Shown here: positions 9,613 to 19,662 of the stretch, one piece after another
Layout: the number at the start of each line of letters is the position of its first letter
How positions within the stretch are numbered: the first letter of the stretch is position 1
NCBI GenBank assembly: GCA_029941985.1
Contig: JAPYTV010000002.1
Span: 1-33,582 of the forward strand
Reading direction: 5' to 3'
Length of the DNA stretch: 33,582 bases
Source: Candidatus Pelagibacter sp.
GTDB taxonomy: Bacteria > Pseudomonadota > Alphaproteobacteria > Pelagibacterales > Pelagibacteraceae
The notes under the pieces: generated by a model
What the model was told of the DNA's origin: nothing
Databases searched by the model: none
The model's input: the letters and a program-made list of their open reading frames with translations, nothing else
Position numbers and translations under genes: made by a program

Positions 9613-10874
9613 TCATTTATTACCTTATATCCAATATCTTTACGAAAAAAACCACTATCCCAATTTAATAATTTTATTAAATTAAATATTTTATTTCTAC
9701 TCTTGTGAAAATCTTCAGACACACAAATAAAATTTAGCACACGACCTCCGTTTGCATATATTGCTCTTTCAATAATTTTTGTTCCAGCGTGATAACAGTA
9801 TTCATCATTATCAAGTTTAATTTTATCTATATTATTAATTAATATATTTTTCTTAAATTTCTCAGGATATCCTTTTGAACACAAAACAACGCACAAGCTT
9901 TTTTTGTTACGCCATTTTATTTCTGTTGTATCTAATTTTTCATCACAACAAGCTATGAATATATCTAATAAATCTGAATCAAGTTTTGGTAAAATAGTTT
10001 GGCACTCTGGATCACCCATTCGAACATTATATTCAATTAAATAAGGTTCATCTTTTATGATCATTAAACCTACATATAAAAAACCTTTATAGTTAGTGCC
10101 AATTTCTTTAAGACCTTTTATCGTTGGTTTTACTATTTTGTCTAATATTTTTTTTTCTAACTTATTATTAATTAATCTTGATGGTGAGTAGGCTCCCATT
10201 CCACCAGTGTTTTTACCTTTATCTCCCTCTAATACCCTCTTATGATCTTGAGCAGTCTGAAAATTTTTTATTGTTTTTCCATCACTTATGATGAAGAAAC
10301 TCATCTCTTCACCTTTAAGAAATTCTTCAATAAGTAAATTTTCAGCTTTGCCAAATTTACCTTCAAATATTTCTTTTATTGCAAGTTGGGCTTCCACTTT
10401 ATCATCGCATATATAAACTCCCTTACCAGAGGCTAAACCATCAGCTTTTATAACTAATGGGTAGTTAGTTTTTTCTATAAATTTTTTTGCATCATTATTA
10501 TTTTTAAAAATTCCAAATTTTGCAGTTGGAATTTTGTATTTTTCACAAAGTTTTTTTGTAAAAATTTTAGAACCTTCAAGTTGTGACGCAATTTTATTAG
10601 GTCCAAACACTTTTATATTATGTTTTTCTAAGAAATCTACAATGCCATCTACCAAAGGTTTTTCCGGACCAACAACAATTAGATCAATTTTATTTGACAG
10701 TGTAAAATTTTTGAGTTCATTAAAGTTATCTAAATTTAAGTTAATATTTGTTGCATTCTGTGCTGTTCCAGCATTGCCTGGAAAGCAGTATATTTTATCA
10801 ATTTTTTTAGATTTACTTAAAGCATGACAGATGGCATGCTCACGTCCACCACTTCCTATTATTCCAACTTTCAT
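9609..10874 (-). CDS. purD: Phosphoribosylamine--glycine ligase
   Basis: 421 aa; MKVGIIGSGGREHAICHALSKS, KADGLASGKGVYIC, QDHKRVLEGDKGKNTGGMGAYSP, EYNVRMGDPECQ. Confidence 0.98.
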   Translation of the reverse strand: MKVGIIGSGGREHAICHALSKSKKIDKIYCFPGNAGTAQNATNINLNLDNFNELKNFTLSNKIDLIVVGPEKPLVDGIVDFLEKHNIKVFGPNKIASQLEGSKIFTKKLCEKYKIPTAKFGIFKNNNDAKKFIEKTNYPLVIKADGLASGKGVYICDDKVEAQLAIKEIFEGKFGKAENLLIEEFLKGEEMSFFIISDGKTIKNFQTAQDHKRVLEGDKGKNTGGMGAYSPSRLINNKLEKKILDKIVKPTIKGLKEIGTNYKGFLYVGLMIIKDEPYLIEYNVRMGDPECQTILPKLDSDLLDIFIACCDEKLDTTEIKWRNKKSLCVVLCSKGYPEKFKKNILINNIDKIKLDNDEYCYHAGTKIIERAIYANGGRVLNFICVSEDFHKSRNKIFNLIKLLNWDSGFFRKDIGYKVINE

Positions 10875-10895
10875 GTATTAATATATAAACTAAAA

Positions 10896-11084
10896 ATGAA
10901 TAAAAAATTAGCCAAAATAAAATACTTACCAAATAATTTTAAAGTTATTGAAGAAGGAGATCATGTAATTTGTGCTATATCTGGCAAAATAATAAAATTA
11001 GAGGAACTTAATTATTGGAATGTAGACCTCCAGGAGCCATATTATTCATATAAAGAAGCATCAAAAAAAAGAGAGAATAGTTAA
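10896..11084 (+). CDS. DUF2093-like small conserved protein
   Basis: Start taken at ATG 10896 rather than 10824 (which lies inside purD): MNKKLAKIKYLPNNFKVIEEGDHVICAISGKIIKLEELNYWNVDLQEPYYSYKEASKKRENS. Confidence 0.75.
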   Translation: MNKKLAKIKYLPNNFKVIEEGDHVICAISGKIIKLEELNYWNVDLQEPYYSYKEASKKRENS

Positions 11085-11092
11085 AGTAGTCT

Positions 11093-11953
11093 TTATTTCC
11101 AACGGTTATGAGACCAAATCCATTGTTCAGGATTTTTTAAAATCATTTTTTCAAGTAAGTTATTTAAATCTAAAGTTATAGATGCAATTGATTCATCTTC
11201 TGAGTATTCTAGGGGTTTACTGACACTTATTTTAAAATTTACATCTTTTATTCGCTGAATATAAATTGGTACCACTTTACATTTAAATTTTTTTACAAAT
11301 TGTGCAGGTATAGTTGTTGTATAAGCTTCGTGTTTAAAGAAATTAGATCTAATACCTTGCGAAACTCTTTGATCAATCATTAGAGCAATTGATGTACCAT
11401 TTTTAAAAAATGAAAGTAACTGTTTTGTACCTGAAATACCTTTTTTTATTTGTTTTTTACAAATGTAACTTTCTCGTATTTTCTCCATTACAAAATTTAA
11501 AAACTTATTATTAAGGGGTCTATAAATAGCAGCTAAATTAATGCCTGATTTTTCAATATGCATAGCCATTAATTCAAAATTATTAAAATGTCCTGAGATA
11601 AATATTACAGGTTCTTTATCTTTTTTTATTTGATCTAAAATTTCTTGACCTTCGACCTGTATAATATTTTCTGATTTTGACTCTCTAAAATCTTTTATAA
11701 AAACATATTCTGATAAAATTCTTCCATAATTACCCCACATATTATTAACAATTTTTTTGAGTTCTTTTGAATCTAAATTTGGAATAGCTTTCCTTATATT
11801 GTTCTCAATTAATTTTTTAGACCTAAAAAATGGACCAATTAAAGATACAATTTTACTAGAAATATTTGACGCGAACTTTAACCCGATGATTTTAAATATA
11901 ATAAAAAAAATTGATATTATAAAAAATTGTAAAAAATATTTTATTGAATTCAT
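11093..11953 (-). CDS. Lipid A biosynthesis acyltransferase (LpxL/HtrB family)
   Basis: ISGHFNNFELMAMHI (HX4E), AAIYRPLNN, LMIDQRVSQGIRSNFF, EQWIWSHNRWK C-terminus. Confidence 0.93.
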   Translation of the reverse strand: MNSIKYFLQFFIISIFFIIFKIIGLKFASNISSKIVSLIGPFFRSKKLIENNIRKAIPNLDSKELKKIVNNMWGNYGRILSEYVFIKDFRESKSENIIQVEGQEILDQIKKDKEPVIFISGHFNNFELMAMHIEKSGINLAAIYRPLNNKFLNFVMEKIRESYICKKQIKKGISGTKQLLSFFKNGTSIALMIDQRVSQGIRSNFFKHEAYTTTIPAQFVKKFKCKVVPIYIQRIKDVNFKISVSKPLEYSEDESIASITLDLNNLLEKMILKNPEQWIWSHNRWK

Positions 11954-12888
11954 ATATTTGATTTAATAAAATTAATTAATTCATTTTCTTCTTTTATAAC
12001 AAGCTCAATTTCTAAAAATTCAATTCCATCTGCTGCATTATCATTAAGTTTTACAAAATCTTTTTCAGTAGTTAAAATTTTAGCATTTAAATTAATTGCT
12101 TGTAATTTAATTTTATCGATATCTTTTTGTGTATATCTATAATGATCTGGAAATTTAATTTCTTTAATTATATTAAAATTATTTTTAGTTAAAGTTTTTT
12201 TAAAACTTTCTGGATTACCAATTCCAGAAAAAATTACATATTTATTTTTATCATTAAATTTATTAATATTAATTGGCTTATAATATGTTTCAAAAATTTT
12301 AATGTTTTTGTTGTATTTTTTTATCAATAACTTTAGATCAGAAGTGTCTTCTTCATTGCCATTAAGAAATATAGCATCATATTTTGATATACTTTCTATT
12401 TTTTCTCTAAGGGGTCCTGCTGGAATTAAAAAACCATTGCCAATCCATTTAACAACATTAAAACAAACAAAGCTTAGGTCATAATTTATTGAGCTATCTT
12501 GTAAACCATCATCAAATATTACAATCTCTAAATTGTCTTTGATGGCTTTATCCAGCGCTACTTTTCTTTTGTCAAAACAATATAGTTGTGCTTTATTAGA
12601 CAATAGTTTTTGTTCATCAACTTGATTTTTATAAAATTTTTTTATTATTCCAGTTTTGAGGTTTAATTTTTTTAAAATTTGATTTATTTTTATAGATAAA
12701 GGTGTTTTAGCTGTGCCTCCAATATAGATATTACCTATACCAATTTTTTTAATATTTTGATTGTTTGAATTTTTTTTTAAACTTATAAAAAAATTATTTA
12801 TAATAATTGGTATTGTTAGTGGCAGCAGCATATAAGATAAAAAATTAGGCTGCTTGTAATCCCAAAAATCAGGTTTTTTTAATATCAT
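11950..12888 (-). CDS. lpxK: Tetraacyldisaccharide 4'-kinase
   Basis: MILKKPDFWDYKQ start, IGIGNIYIGGTAKTP P-loop region, FDDGLQDSSINYDLSFVCFN, FSGIGNPESF, DHYRYTQKDI, LTTEKDFVKL. Confidence 0.95.
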   Translation of the reverse strand: MILKKPDFWDYKQPNFLSYMLLPLTIPIIINNFFISLKKNSNNQNIKKIGIGNIYIGGTAKTPLSIKINQILKKLNLKTGIIKKFYKNQVDEQKLLSNKAQLYCFDKRKVALDKAIKDNLEIVIFDDGLQDSSINYDLSFVCFNVVKWIGNGFLIPAGPLREKIESISKYDAIFLNGNEEDTSDLKLLIKKYNKNIKIFETYYKPININKFNDKNKYVIFSGIGNPESFKKTLTKNNFNIIKEIKFPDHYRYTQKDIDKIKLQAINLNAKILTTEKDFVKLNDNAADGIEFLEIELVIKEENELINFIKSNI

Positions 12889-14134
12889 TTTTTTTGATAA
12901 AAAAGTTTACTTCTTTTAGTGTTGAATTTAAAATTTTATTACCTAAATTTTGAATTTTATATTTAATGTTGTGAGAGCTAGTTTTATTTTTTAATATTTT
13001 ATTAATATTATAAATTATTTGGTTTGAATTTTTCACTTTATTGGATACTCCATGTTCATTTAAGAGGTTATAAATTTCATAAAAATTCCAAATATTTGGA
13101 CCGTGTAAAATTTGACAGCCGTATCTGGCAGCCTCTAATGGATTCTGTCCTCCGTGTTTAATTATTGAACCACCTAAGAAAACAGTTTTACAAATCTTAA
13201 AAAAAGCTTTTGTTTTACCATAAGAATTGACCAAGTATATATCTGTATCTTTATCAATTTTATTTTTTGAATCATGGGTGTGAATTTTGAGATTTAATTT
13301 TTCTATTTCATCTATGATATTTTTAGTTCTATCTATATGTCTTGGAATAATAATTGTTAATAAGTCTTTATATTTTTCTTTAAGTTTTTTGTGAGTTAAT
13401 GCGCAAATTTTTTCTTCACCATTATGAGTGCTAGCTGCACACCATATTTTTTTCGATATAAAAAATTTTTTTAAATTATTATTTAATTTATACTCATTAT
13501 TTTCAGTTTGAGAAAATTTTAAATTACCAACATATTTTATTTTTTTTACACCAAGTAATTTTAAATATTTTTTTGATTCCATACTTGCAGATAAACAAAT
13601 ATCAAATTTTTGAAAAATTTTTTTTGCACTAGAAATAAAAATTTTCCACATTTTAAAAGATTTTTTAGTTATTCTTGCATTTAAAAGTATTAGTGAGATA
13701 TTTTTTTTTTTAATATTAGTAATCATATTGGGCCATATTTCGGAATCTATAAAAATAGCTACTGAAGGTTTCCAATAATCTAAAAATTTTTTAGTATGAT
13801 AATTAGTGTCTATAGGAAAAAACTGGTGAATAGTTTTTTTTAATTTTAAATTAGATAAAATTTTTGATGAACTTAGTGTATTTGATGTTATTAAAATTTG
13901 ACTAATTTTTTTATTTTTTTCTAATTGTTCAATTGTTGGTATTACACTTAGTATTTCGCCAACACTTGCGCCGTGAAGCCATATTAATTTTCCTTTAATT
14001 TTTTTTTTTGAAAAAAAACAAAATTTTTCTTTAAATCTTACAGGATCTTCTTTTTTTTTAAATAATCGAAATAAAATAATAATAGGAGAGGCAAATAAAA
14101 TTAGATTTATTACTATTCTATAGATTAGGAACAT
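12869..14134 (-). CDS. waaA: 3-deoxy-D-manno-octulosonic acid transferase (Kdo transferase)
   Basis: IWLHGASVGEILSVIPTIEQL, DSEIWPNMI, LLNARITKKS, FLGGSIIKHGGQNPLEAARYG. Confidence 0.96.
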   Translation of the reverse strand: MFLIYRIVINLILFASPIIILFRLFKKKEDPVRFKEKFCFFSKKKIKGKLIWLHGASVGEILSVIPTIEQLEKNKKISQILITSNTLSSSKILSNLKLKKTIHQFFPIDTNYHTKKFLDYWKPSVAIFIDSEIWPNMITNIKKKNISLILLNARITKKSFKMWKIFISSAKKIFQKFDICLSASMESKKYLKLLGVKKIKYVGNLKFSQTENNEYKLNNNLKKFFISKKIWCAASTHNGEEKICALTHKKLKEKYKDLLTIIIPRHIDRTKNIIDEIEKLNLKIHTHDSKNKIDKDTDIYLVNSYGKTKAFFKICKTVFLGGSIIKHGGQNPLEAARYGCQILHGPNIWNFYEIYNLLNEHGVSNKVKNSNQIIYNINKILKNKTSSHNIKYKIQNLGNKILNSTLKEVNFFIKKNDIKKT

Positions 14135-15891
14135 TAGCCTTTTTTAATTTGTTTGTCGTAGAAATTTTTGTAAACAGGAGAATTTTTTAATAGTTCTTCA
14201 TGTTTTCCTTCTCCAACAACTTTTCCAGATTCTATTACATAAATTTTATCGGAATTTAGAATGGTAGATAATCTATGAGCGATTACTAATGTAGTTCTAT
14301 TTTTTGTTAAAAAATTAATTGCGCTTTGTATTTTACTTTCAGTTTCAGCGTCTAAAGAGGATGTTGCTTCATCTAATAATATAATTTGACTTTTTTTTAG
14401 TATTGCTCTTGCAATTGATAATCTTTGTTTTTCGCCACCTGAAAGTCTAATCCCATTTTCCCCTATGAGAGTGTCATATTTATTTGGTAGTTTTTCGATA
14501 AATTCATTTGCAAATGAGTATTTTGCTGCTTCTTCTATTTGTTCTTGTGTAGCATCTGAAATTGCATAAGCAATATTATTTCGGACTGTGTCATCAAATA
14601 AAGTTGTATCCTGACTTACAAGAGAAATATTTTTTCTTAAAGATTGAATTTTTGAGGAATAGATTGATTGATTATCAATAGTTATGTCCCCCTCATTACA
14701 ATCATAGAATCTAGGAATTAAGTTTAAAATAGTAGATTTTCCAGCACCACTGTGTCCGACTAATGAGGTCATTTTACCACCTAAAATATCTATGTTTACA
14801 TTTTTTAAAACTTCAGACTCTGCAGAATTATATTTGAAGGTAATATTTTTAAATTTTACTTCTGCGTTAGTTATTACAATATTAACATCACTATCATTTT
14901 CATTTATCTCATTCTTATAATCAATTAGAGGCAGGATTCTTCTTGCACCTGCTAGACCCTGATTGATTGCAATATTTAGAGTAGCGAGAGATCTTACTGG
15001 TTGATAAGCCAACATCATTGCAGCTAAAAAAGAAAAAAAATTGTTCACCTCTAATTCACCGTTAATTATAAGTTTAGCAGAAAAAAATATTAAAAAAGCA
15101 ATCATTATTCCTGTAAGCGATTCCATTATTGGTGATGCCCTAACAAATACAACTGCAATTTTTTTTGATTTTTCTTTTAGATGAGTAATAAATTTATCTG
15201 CTCTAATATTTTCATAAGTTTCTTTTTGAAAAATTTTAATTAATTTATGGTTTTTAAATATTTCCATTAGATAAGTATTTAAAATTCCTGCACTATCCAT
15301 TTGTTGAGTAGAAACTTTACCTATTCTTTTTCCTAAACTTCTTGCGGCAACAGAAGCTAATGGTATCATTATTAGTGCAATTAATGAAAGTTTCCAATTT
15401 TGATAAAACATTACTGACAGTAATCCAATTAAAGTTAAGCTATCTTTAAATAAATTTAATATTCCAGTACTAATCATATTAGTTATCATGCCAACATCAT
15501 GAGTTAAGTGAGTTATAAATTTTCCAGAGTGTTTACTATCAATTAATTGAGTATCAGCTTTGATTAATGAATTAAGCATATCTTTCTGAAGATCTTTATT
15601 TACTTCTAAAGAAACACCTATCATTATTACTTTAGCCACATATAAAGATCCGCCTTTTATAAGAAATGCAAAAATTATAAAAAATGGTATTATAAAAATT
15701 AACGTCTGATCTTTTTCAACGAACAATTTTTTAATTGCAGGATCAAGTAAATAAGCAACAGAAGAAGTGCTTCCAGCTAACAATATAGAAAAAAAAACTG
15801 AAAGTAATATTTTATTTAAATATTTTTTTGTATAGTCATTATAAAGTCTTTTTAGAATATAAATATTATCCATCAAATTAAAGTTTTCCAA
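14134..15891 (-). CDS. ABC transporter, fused permease/ATPase, MsbA-like lipid exporter
   Basis: 585 aa; six-TM domain then Walker A GHSGAGKST, signature LSGGEKQRLSIARA, Walker B IILLDEATSSLD; in a lipid A gene cluster. Confidence 0.92.
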   Translation of the reverse strand: MENFNLMDNIYILKRLYNDYTKKYLNKILLSVFFSILLAGSTSSVAYLLDPAIKKLFVEKDQTLIFIIPFFIIFAFLIKGGSLYVAKVIMIGVSLEVNKDLQKDMLNSLIKADTQLIDSKHSGKFITHLTHDVGMITNMISTGILNLFKDSLTLIGLLSVMFYQNWKLSLIALIMIPLASVAARSLGKRIGKVSTQQMDSAGILNTYLMEIFKNHKLIKIFQKETYENIRADKFITHLKEKSKKIAVVFVRASPIMESLTGIMIAFLIFFSAKLIINGELEVNNFFSFLAAMMLAYQPVRSLATLNIAINQGLAGARRILPLIDYKNEINENDSDVNIVITNAEVKFKNITFKYNSAESEVLKNVNIDILGGKMTSLVGHSGAGKSTILNLIPRFYDCNEGDITIDNQSIYSSKIQSLRKNISLVSQDTTLFDDTVRNNIAYAISDATQEQIEEAAKYSFANEFIEKLPNKYDTLIGENGIRLSGGEKQRLSIARAILKKSQIILLDEATSSLDAETESKIQSAINFLTKNRTTLVIAHRLSTILNSDKIYVIESGKVVGEGKHEELLKNSPVYKNFYDKQIKKG

Positions 15892-16741
15892 TTAGAATAT
15901 TAATAAAAATTATAAAACCAAAAGTATTATTACTTTTAAAAATGTTAAAACAATTTTTAGGATTATTGATTTGTAAGTTTTTTATTTGATAATTTATTAA
16001 GTGAAGAGCAGGAATTATTGAGAACATAAAAAAAAGATAATTAAATTTCATTAAAATACCAGTTACGAGAATACAAATAATAAATACTAAATAGCATATA
16101 ACTAAAAATTTATGTGGGTTTTTTTTAAATTTAATCGAAGTTGATTTTACACCTATATTTTCATCATCCTTTATATCTTGATACCCATAAATAGTGTCGT
16201 ATCCAAGTGTCCAAAATATGGCTCCTAAATAAAGTATTATTGGAATAATATCCAGTTGATTTTTTATGCATACCCATCCCAAAATTAAACCATAATTAAA
16301 AGTAATACCCAAAAATAATTGTGGCCAATAAGTATATCTTTTCATTAATGGATAACTAAATGCTAGAGGCATAGATCCTAAAGCTATAATGATTGTAAGA
16401 GTGTTAAAATTTATTAGTACTAATAGAGCTAAGAGACAAAGAATTGTAATATAAATTAATCCAAGTTTTATTGATATTTTTCCCGAAGCGATAGGTCTTT
16501 GTTTTGTTCTAATAACTCTTTTATCAAATTCTTTATCCGAGATATCATTTACTATGCATCCTGCAGATCTCATTAAGACTGAACCTAAAAAAAATAAAGT
16601 TAGATAAAAAAAATAATCATTAAGATTTTTTGAAAAATCATATGCGATTGTTAACCCCCATACACAGGGCCAAAATAAAAGCATAAAACCAATTGGTTTT
16701 TTTAATCTAGTTAATTCAATAAACAGGCTTAATTGTTTCAT
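15878..16741 (-). CDS. ubiA: 4-hydroxybenzoate polyprenyltransferase
   Basis: NDISDKEFDKRVIRTKQRPIASGKIS and DTIYGYQDIKDDENIGVKSTSIKF motifs. Confidence 0.95.
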   Translation of the reverse strand: MKQLSLFIELTRLKKPIGFMLLFWPCVWGLTIAYDFSKNLNDYFFYLTLFFLGSVLMRSAGCIVNDISDKEFDKRVIRTKQRPIASGKISIKLGLIYITILCLLALLVLINFNTLTIIIALGSMPLAFSYPLMKRYTYWPQLFLGITFNYGLILGWVCIKNQLDIIPIILYLGAIFWTLGYDTIYGYQDIKDDENIGVKSTSIKFKKNPHKFLVICYLVFIICILVTGILMKFNYLFFMFSIIPALHLINYQIKNLQINNPKNCFNIFKSNNTFGFIIFINILIGKL

Positions 16742-16745
16742 AATA

Positions 16746-16759
16746 ATTTACTTGTAAAT
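16746..16759. promoter_or_regulatory. Palindrome ATTTAC-TT-GTAAAT in the ubiA/DUF2721 divergent gap
   Basis: 6-bp perfect inverted arms; a second palindrome ATCAA-A-TTGAT is at 16779-16789 in the same gap. Confidence 0.35.
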
Positions 16760-16793
16760 AGCAAAGGCTAGTTTCATAATCAAATTGATTCGT

Positions 16794-17198
16794 ATGAATA
16801 TAGATTACACAGTAACAGCTTTAATGTTTCCGGCTATTCCTCTTTTAATGAATATCTATAGTAACAGATTTCACTCACTGAGTAAGCTTATTAGACAACT
16901 ACATGATGAACATGTTTATGAAAATCATATTCCACCTGAGTGGAAAAAGCAGTTTATAAATTTAAATGGAAGAATTGTTTTATTGAAGTGGACAGTCATG
17001 TTTGCAGCATTTGGTCTTTTATTTAATTTGCTAACTGTTTTCGCTCTTTATCTAAATGAAATTTTTGTTGCAAGAATAATTTTTGGTTCTTGTTGCTTAT
17101 CTATGATGGTTTCAATTATTATTTTTTTAAGAGAAATTCAGGTGTCAACCAATGCACTTAAGTTGCACATGTCAGACATGGATGTTAATTTAGATTAA
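16794..17198 (+). CDS. DUF2721-like membrane protein
   Basis: ALMFPAIPLLMNIYSNRFHSLSKLIRQLHDEH pattern plus two C-terminal TM segments; ATG at 16794 preferred to TTG at 16785. Confidence 0.65.
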   Translation: MNIDYTVTALMFPAIPLLMNIYSNRFHSLSKLIRQLHDEHVYENHIPPEWKKQFINLNGRIVLLKWTVMFAAFGLLFNLLTVFALYLNEIFVARIIFGSCCLSMMVSIIIFLREIQVSTNALKLHMSDMDVNLD

Positions 17199-18169
17199 GG
17201 TATAATTATTGCTGGACCAGTAATTTTTCTTGTTTCTAAATCTTGGTGCGCTTTAACTACTTCTGATAAAGCATATCTTTTGAAGATTTTTAAATTAAAC
17301 TTATTTGATTTAAACATTTCAAAAACCTTATTTACTGCCTCATCAAGATCTTCTCTAGTTGTTGTATAATGTGCTATACTTGGTCTCGTTAAGTATAATC
17401 CTTTTGGTGCTAAGGATTTTGTTACATTACATGGATCTAAAGGACCAGAAGCATTTCCAAAGGAAACCATTGTTCCTCTAATCTTTAAACATTCAATAGA
17501 GCCATCAAAAGTTTTTTTACCAACACCATCATAAACAACTGGAACTCCATCTCCATTTGTTATTTCTTTAACTTTTTCTGCAAAGTTTTCTTTTGAATAA
17601 TTAATAACATGATCACAACCATTAGCTTTTGCAATTTCAATTTTTTCATCAGAGCCAACAGTACCAATAACTGTGCAACCTAAACTTTTTGCCCACTGGC
17701 AAAGTATTTGACCAACACCGCCTGCTGCCGCATGAAACAAAATAGTTTCACCAGATTTTACAGGGTAGGTTTTATGTAGAAGATAAAAAGTTGTAATTCC
17801 TTTAGTCATTAGAGTAACTACATTTTCTAATTCAATTCCTTCAGGAACTTTAACTAGTTTTTTTGTTGGAAAAATTCTATGTGTTGAATAAGAACCAATT
17901 GGCATTGAAGCATAAGCAACTTTATCACCGGCTTTAAAATTTTTTACATTTGGTCCAATTTTTTCAATTATACCAGCACCTTCTAGTCCAACGTTTGAAG
18001 GTAGTTCCACAGGATAAAGACCTGATCTATGATAAGTATCAATATAATTTAAACCAATAGCTTTATTTTTAATTAATACTTCATTAGATTTAGGATCTTC
18101 TAGTTTAATATCTTTAAGTTCTAAAACTTCTGGTCCACCAACTTTTGAAATTATTATTGCTTTCATCAT
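17195..18169 (-). CDS. NADPH:quinone oxidoreductase (zeta-crystallin / QOR-type medium-chain reductase)
   Basis: 324 aa; VGLEGAGIIEKIG, FHAAAGGVGQILCQWAKSLG, VYDGVGKKTFDGSIECLKIRGTMVSFGNASG. Confidence 0.95.
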   Translation of the reverse strand: MMKAIIISKVGGPEVLELKDIKLEDPKSNEVLIKNKAIGLNYIDTYHRSGLYPVELPSNVGLEGAGIIEKIGPNVKNFKAGDKVAYASMPIGSYSTHRIFPTKKLVKVPEGIELENVVTLMTKGITTFYLLHKTYPVKSGETILFHAAAGGVGQILCQWAKSLGCTVIGTVGSDEKIEIAKANGCDHVINYSKENFAEKVKEITNGDGVPVVYDGVGKKTFDGSIECLKIRGTMVSFGNASGPLDPCNVTKSLAPKGLYLTRPSIAHYTTTREDLDEAVNKVFEMFKSNKFNLKIFKRYALSEVVKAHQDLETRKITGPAIIIP

Positions 18170-19005
18170 TTTACAAATGTACCATTATGATAATCTTGAA
18201 CAGCTTGCAAGATCTCTGCTTTAGTATTCATAACAAATGGACCACCTCTTGCAATAGATTCTCCAATAGGCTTTCCTGATATAAGTAAAAATTTAGCTTT
18301 AGTTAAACTAGAAACTTTCAATTTTTCACCTCTCGTTAAAATAATTAAAGTAGAATCCTTAACTGCATCATGATTTTCTTCTCCAACTTTAATTTCACCA
18401 TCAATTAAGTAAATTAATGAATTGTGAGTTGCGGGTAATTCAAAATTAAACTCTTTCCCTTTTTCGATTTCTATATCAAAGTATATTGGCTCAATATTAT
18501 GACCTTTAACAGGTCCTTCTGCTTCACCAAATTTTCCAGCTATAATTTTTATTTTTTTTTCATCATCTTTATGAATCTGCATTTCTTTTGCATCGATATA
18601 AATATATTCAGGCTTGTTCATTTTAAACTTTGCCGGCATATTTACCCACAATTGAAATCCATGAAGTTTACCTTCTGTCATTGCAGGCATTTCAGAATGA
18701 ATTATTCCACCACCAGTTTTCATCCACTGAACATCTCCTGCAGACATTCTACCCTTAGCACCCGTGCTATCTTCATGTTCAAATTTACCACTTAGCATAT
18801 AGGTAACTGTTTCAATTCCTCTGTGAGGGTGAGGAGGGAAGCCTCCTATATAATCGTCTTTATTTTCAGAGCCAAATTCATCTAACATTAAAAAAGGATC
18901 GTGGTAATTTATAAGGTGTGTTCCAATACTTCTCTTTAGTTTAACTCCAGCACCATCTGATGCTGCAACTGGTTCTATGATTTTTTCTACTTCTATTTTA
19001 CTCAT
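18166..19005 (-). CDS. Pirin family cupin protein
   Basis: FPPHPHRGIETVTYMLSGKFEHEDSTGAKGRMSAGDVQWMKTGGGIIHSEMP. Confidence 0.97.
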   Translation of the reverse strand: MSKIEVEKIIEPVAASDGAGVKLKRSIGTHLINYHDPFLMLDEFGSENKDDYIGGFPPHPHRGIETVTYMLSGKFEHEDSTGAKGRMSAGDVQWMKTGGGIIHSEMPAMTEGKLHGFQLWVNMPAKFKMNKPEYIYIDAKEMQIHKDDEKKIKIIAGKFGEAEGPVKGHNIEPIYFDIEIEKGKEFNFELPATHNSLIYLIDGEIKVGEENHDAVKDSTLIILTRGEKLKVSSLTKAKFLLISGKPIGESIARGGPFVMNTKAEILQAVQDYHNGTFVK

Positions 19006-19379
19006 TAGCTAAATTTTTTATCTAAACTAAAATCTTTTGCTCCATTAACAACCAGAAATAAAAAACCTCCAGCAAGTCCAATATTTTTCATAAATGATAT
19101 AAACTGCATTTGATTTGAAAAATCATTGTGGAAAATAACAGCTGTAGCAATACAAAATAAACTTAATAAAGCTGCTGAGATTTTTACTTTATATCCAACC
19201 ACAATTAATATTGGAGCACCAATTTCAAGTATGATTGTTGGAATTAAAAAACCCCCTGACATACCTAAAGACTCCATCCATCCAACTGTTCCTTCGTAAT
19301 TGCCAATTTTATTGATTCCACTTAATAAAAAAACAAGTGAGATAAAGATTCTTCCTACTAAATCTAATAAATTTGTCAT
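19005..19379 (-). CDS. DoxX family membrane protein
   Basis: 124 aa, four TM segments; LVGRIFISLVFLLSGINKIGNYEGTVGWM ... LEIGAPILIVVGYK. Confidence 0.92.
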   Translation of the reverse strand: MTNLLDLVGRIFISLVFLLSGINKIGNYEGTVGWMESLGMSGGFLIPTIILEIGAPILIVVGYKVKISAALLSLFCIATAVIFHNDFSNQMQFISFMKNIGLAGGFLFLVVNGAKDFSLDKKFS

Positions 19380-19382
19380 AAT

Positions 19383-19619
19383 TTATTTTTTATGTGATCC
19401 ATCACAAAATGGTTGATTATTAGTTTGTTTGCAAACACAAAAAAACATCTTTTTTGTTTCTTCAGCTTTGTAAACAACTGGATTAAATTCTGTTCCTTTA
19501 TGAGAAGCGTCGCAGAAAGGTTGCTTTGAACTTTTTCCACATGAACACCAATAATAAGACTTACCTTTTTCAACCTCAACTGCAATTGGTTCGTAACCTG
19601 CTCTTTGTCCTTTTATCAA
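19383..19619 (-). CDS. Tandem CDGSH iron-sulfur domain protein
   Basis: Two motifs in 78 aa: CSCGKSSKQPFCDASH and CVCKQTNNQPFCDGSH, each matching C-x-C-x2-[ST]-x3-P-x-C-D-[GA]-S-H. Confidence 0.95.
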   Translation of the reverse strand: MIKGQRAGYEPIAVEVEKGKSYYWCSCGKSSKQPFCDASHKGTEFNPVVYKAEETKKMFFCVCKQTNNQPFCDGSHKK

Positions 19620-19662
19620 TTTTTACCCTTTGGTTATTTGATATTTAAGTATAGGTGTTTGA

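Noticed and set aside
10824-10895. N-terminal extension of the DUF2093-like ORF in the track
   Set aside because: Lies within purD on the other strand; the conserved-looking protein begins at ATG 10896.
18499-18795. 98-aa plus-strand ORF over the pirin gene
   Set aside because: Antisense to a confidently identified pirin; low-complexity translation.
19376-19585. 69-aa minus-strand ORF overlapping the CDGSH gene
   Set aside because: Different frame from the protein with two intact CDGSH motifs; the latter explains the region.
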